A DNA stretch of 43,037 bases from Gammaproteobacteria bacterium (GTDB lineage Bacteria > Actinomycetota > Acidimicrobiia > Spongiisociales > UBA4744). The translations under genes were made by a program, and so were the position numbers. Of this stretch, positions 43,037 to 43,037 are shown piece by piece (position 1 is the stretch's first letter; each line of letters starts with the position of its first letter). The stretch is taken from assembly GCA_011682695.1 (NCBI GenBank), contig JAACED010000015.1, positions 1-43,037 on the forward strand, read 5' to 3'. Under the pieces are notes generated by a model. The model did no database searches. It saw only the letters and a list, made by a program, of their open reading frames with translations, and was not told the origin of the DNA.

Positions 43037-43037
43037 C

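Overview
The window reads as high-GC Actinomycetota chromosome, most likely from the class Acidimicrobiia or a close relative. This is inferred from a BldD-like regulator, an HrcA/CIRCE-linked dnaJ, GTG and TTG starts, many apparently leaderless starts, and the block comEA-comEC ... holA / rpsT / lepA-hemW-hrcA-dnaJ-rsmE. No 16S rRNA gene is present, so the placement is tentative.

Layout. 1-8.1 kb: a minus-strand operon encodes a Liv-type ABC importer (two ATPases, two permeases, one lipoprotein receptor) interleaved with a FadD-like acyl-CoA synthetase and ending in a PaaK-like adenylate-forming enzyme. It looks like uptake of a carboxylic acid coupled to CoA activation. 8.3-16.3 kb: a minus-strand housekeeping run reads lepA, hemW, hrcA, dnaJ, rsmE, a bldD-like gene, mtaB and a HIT-family gene. 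A CIRCE operator sits inside the hemW 3' end, and a near-consensus BldD box lies in front of the bldD-like gene. rpsT diverges from lepA.

16.8-23.0 kb: holA follows a divergent dihydropteroate-synthase-like gene; then come an unknown secreted or anchored protein, a membrane protein with a degenerate GGDEF domain, and comEC and comEA for DNA uptake. 23.1-33.9 kb: a class-III-like PPK2, two tandem palindromic repeats, an arginase-family protein whose end overlaps lgt tail-to-tail, leuS, a feoA-feoB ferrous iron operon with a tandem FeoA protein, a small membrane protein, an ABC exporter and a 3-hydroxyacyl-CoA dehydrogenase.

34-43 kb looks accessory: a frameshifted CHASE-type histidine kinase, an unknown lipoprotein, a very large secreted multidomain protein with a frameshift near its N-terminus, then a 3' fragment of tRNA-Ala next to a tyrosine integrase that runs off the right edge. 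That is the signature of one end of an integrated element.

The least expected signal is between genes. Operon 3' ends carry structured repeats of three unrelated families: degenerate 7-bp-period arrays at five places in the left half (three touch a stop codon exactly), a 50-bp imperfect palindrome in tandem after ppk2, and a hairpin family with a GTGACG core after three plus-strand genes on the right. Several genes also lack a Shine-Dalgarno sequence and carry a TANNNT hexamer 6-9 nt before the start codon, as expected for leaderless mRNAs.
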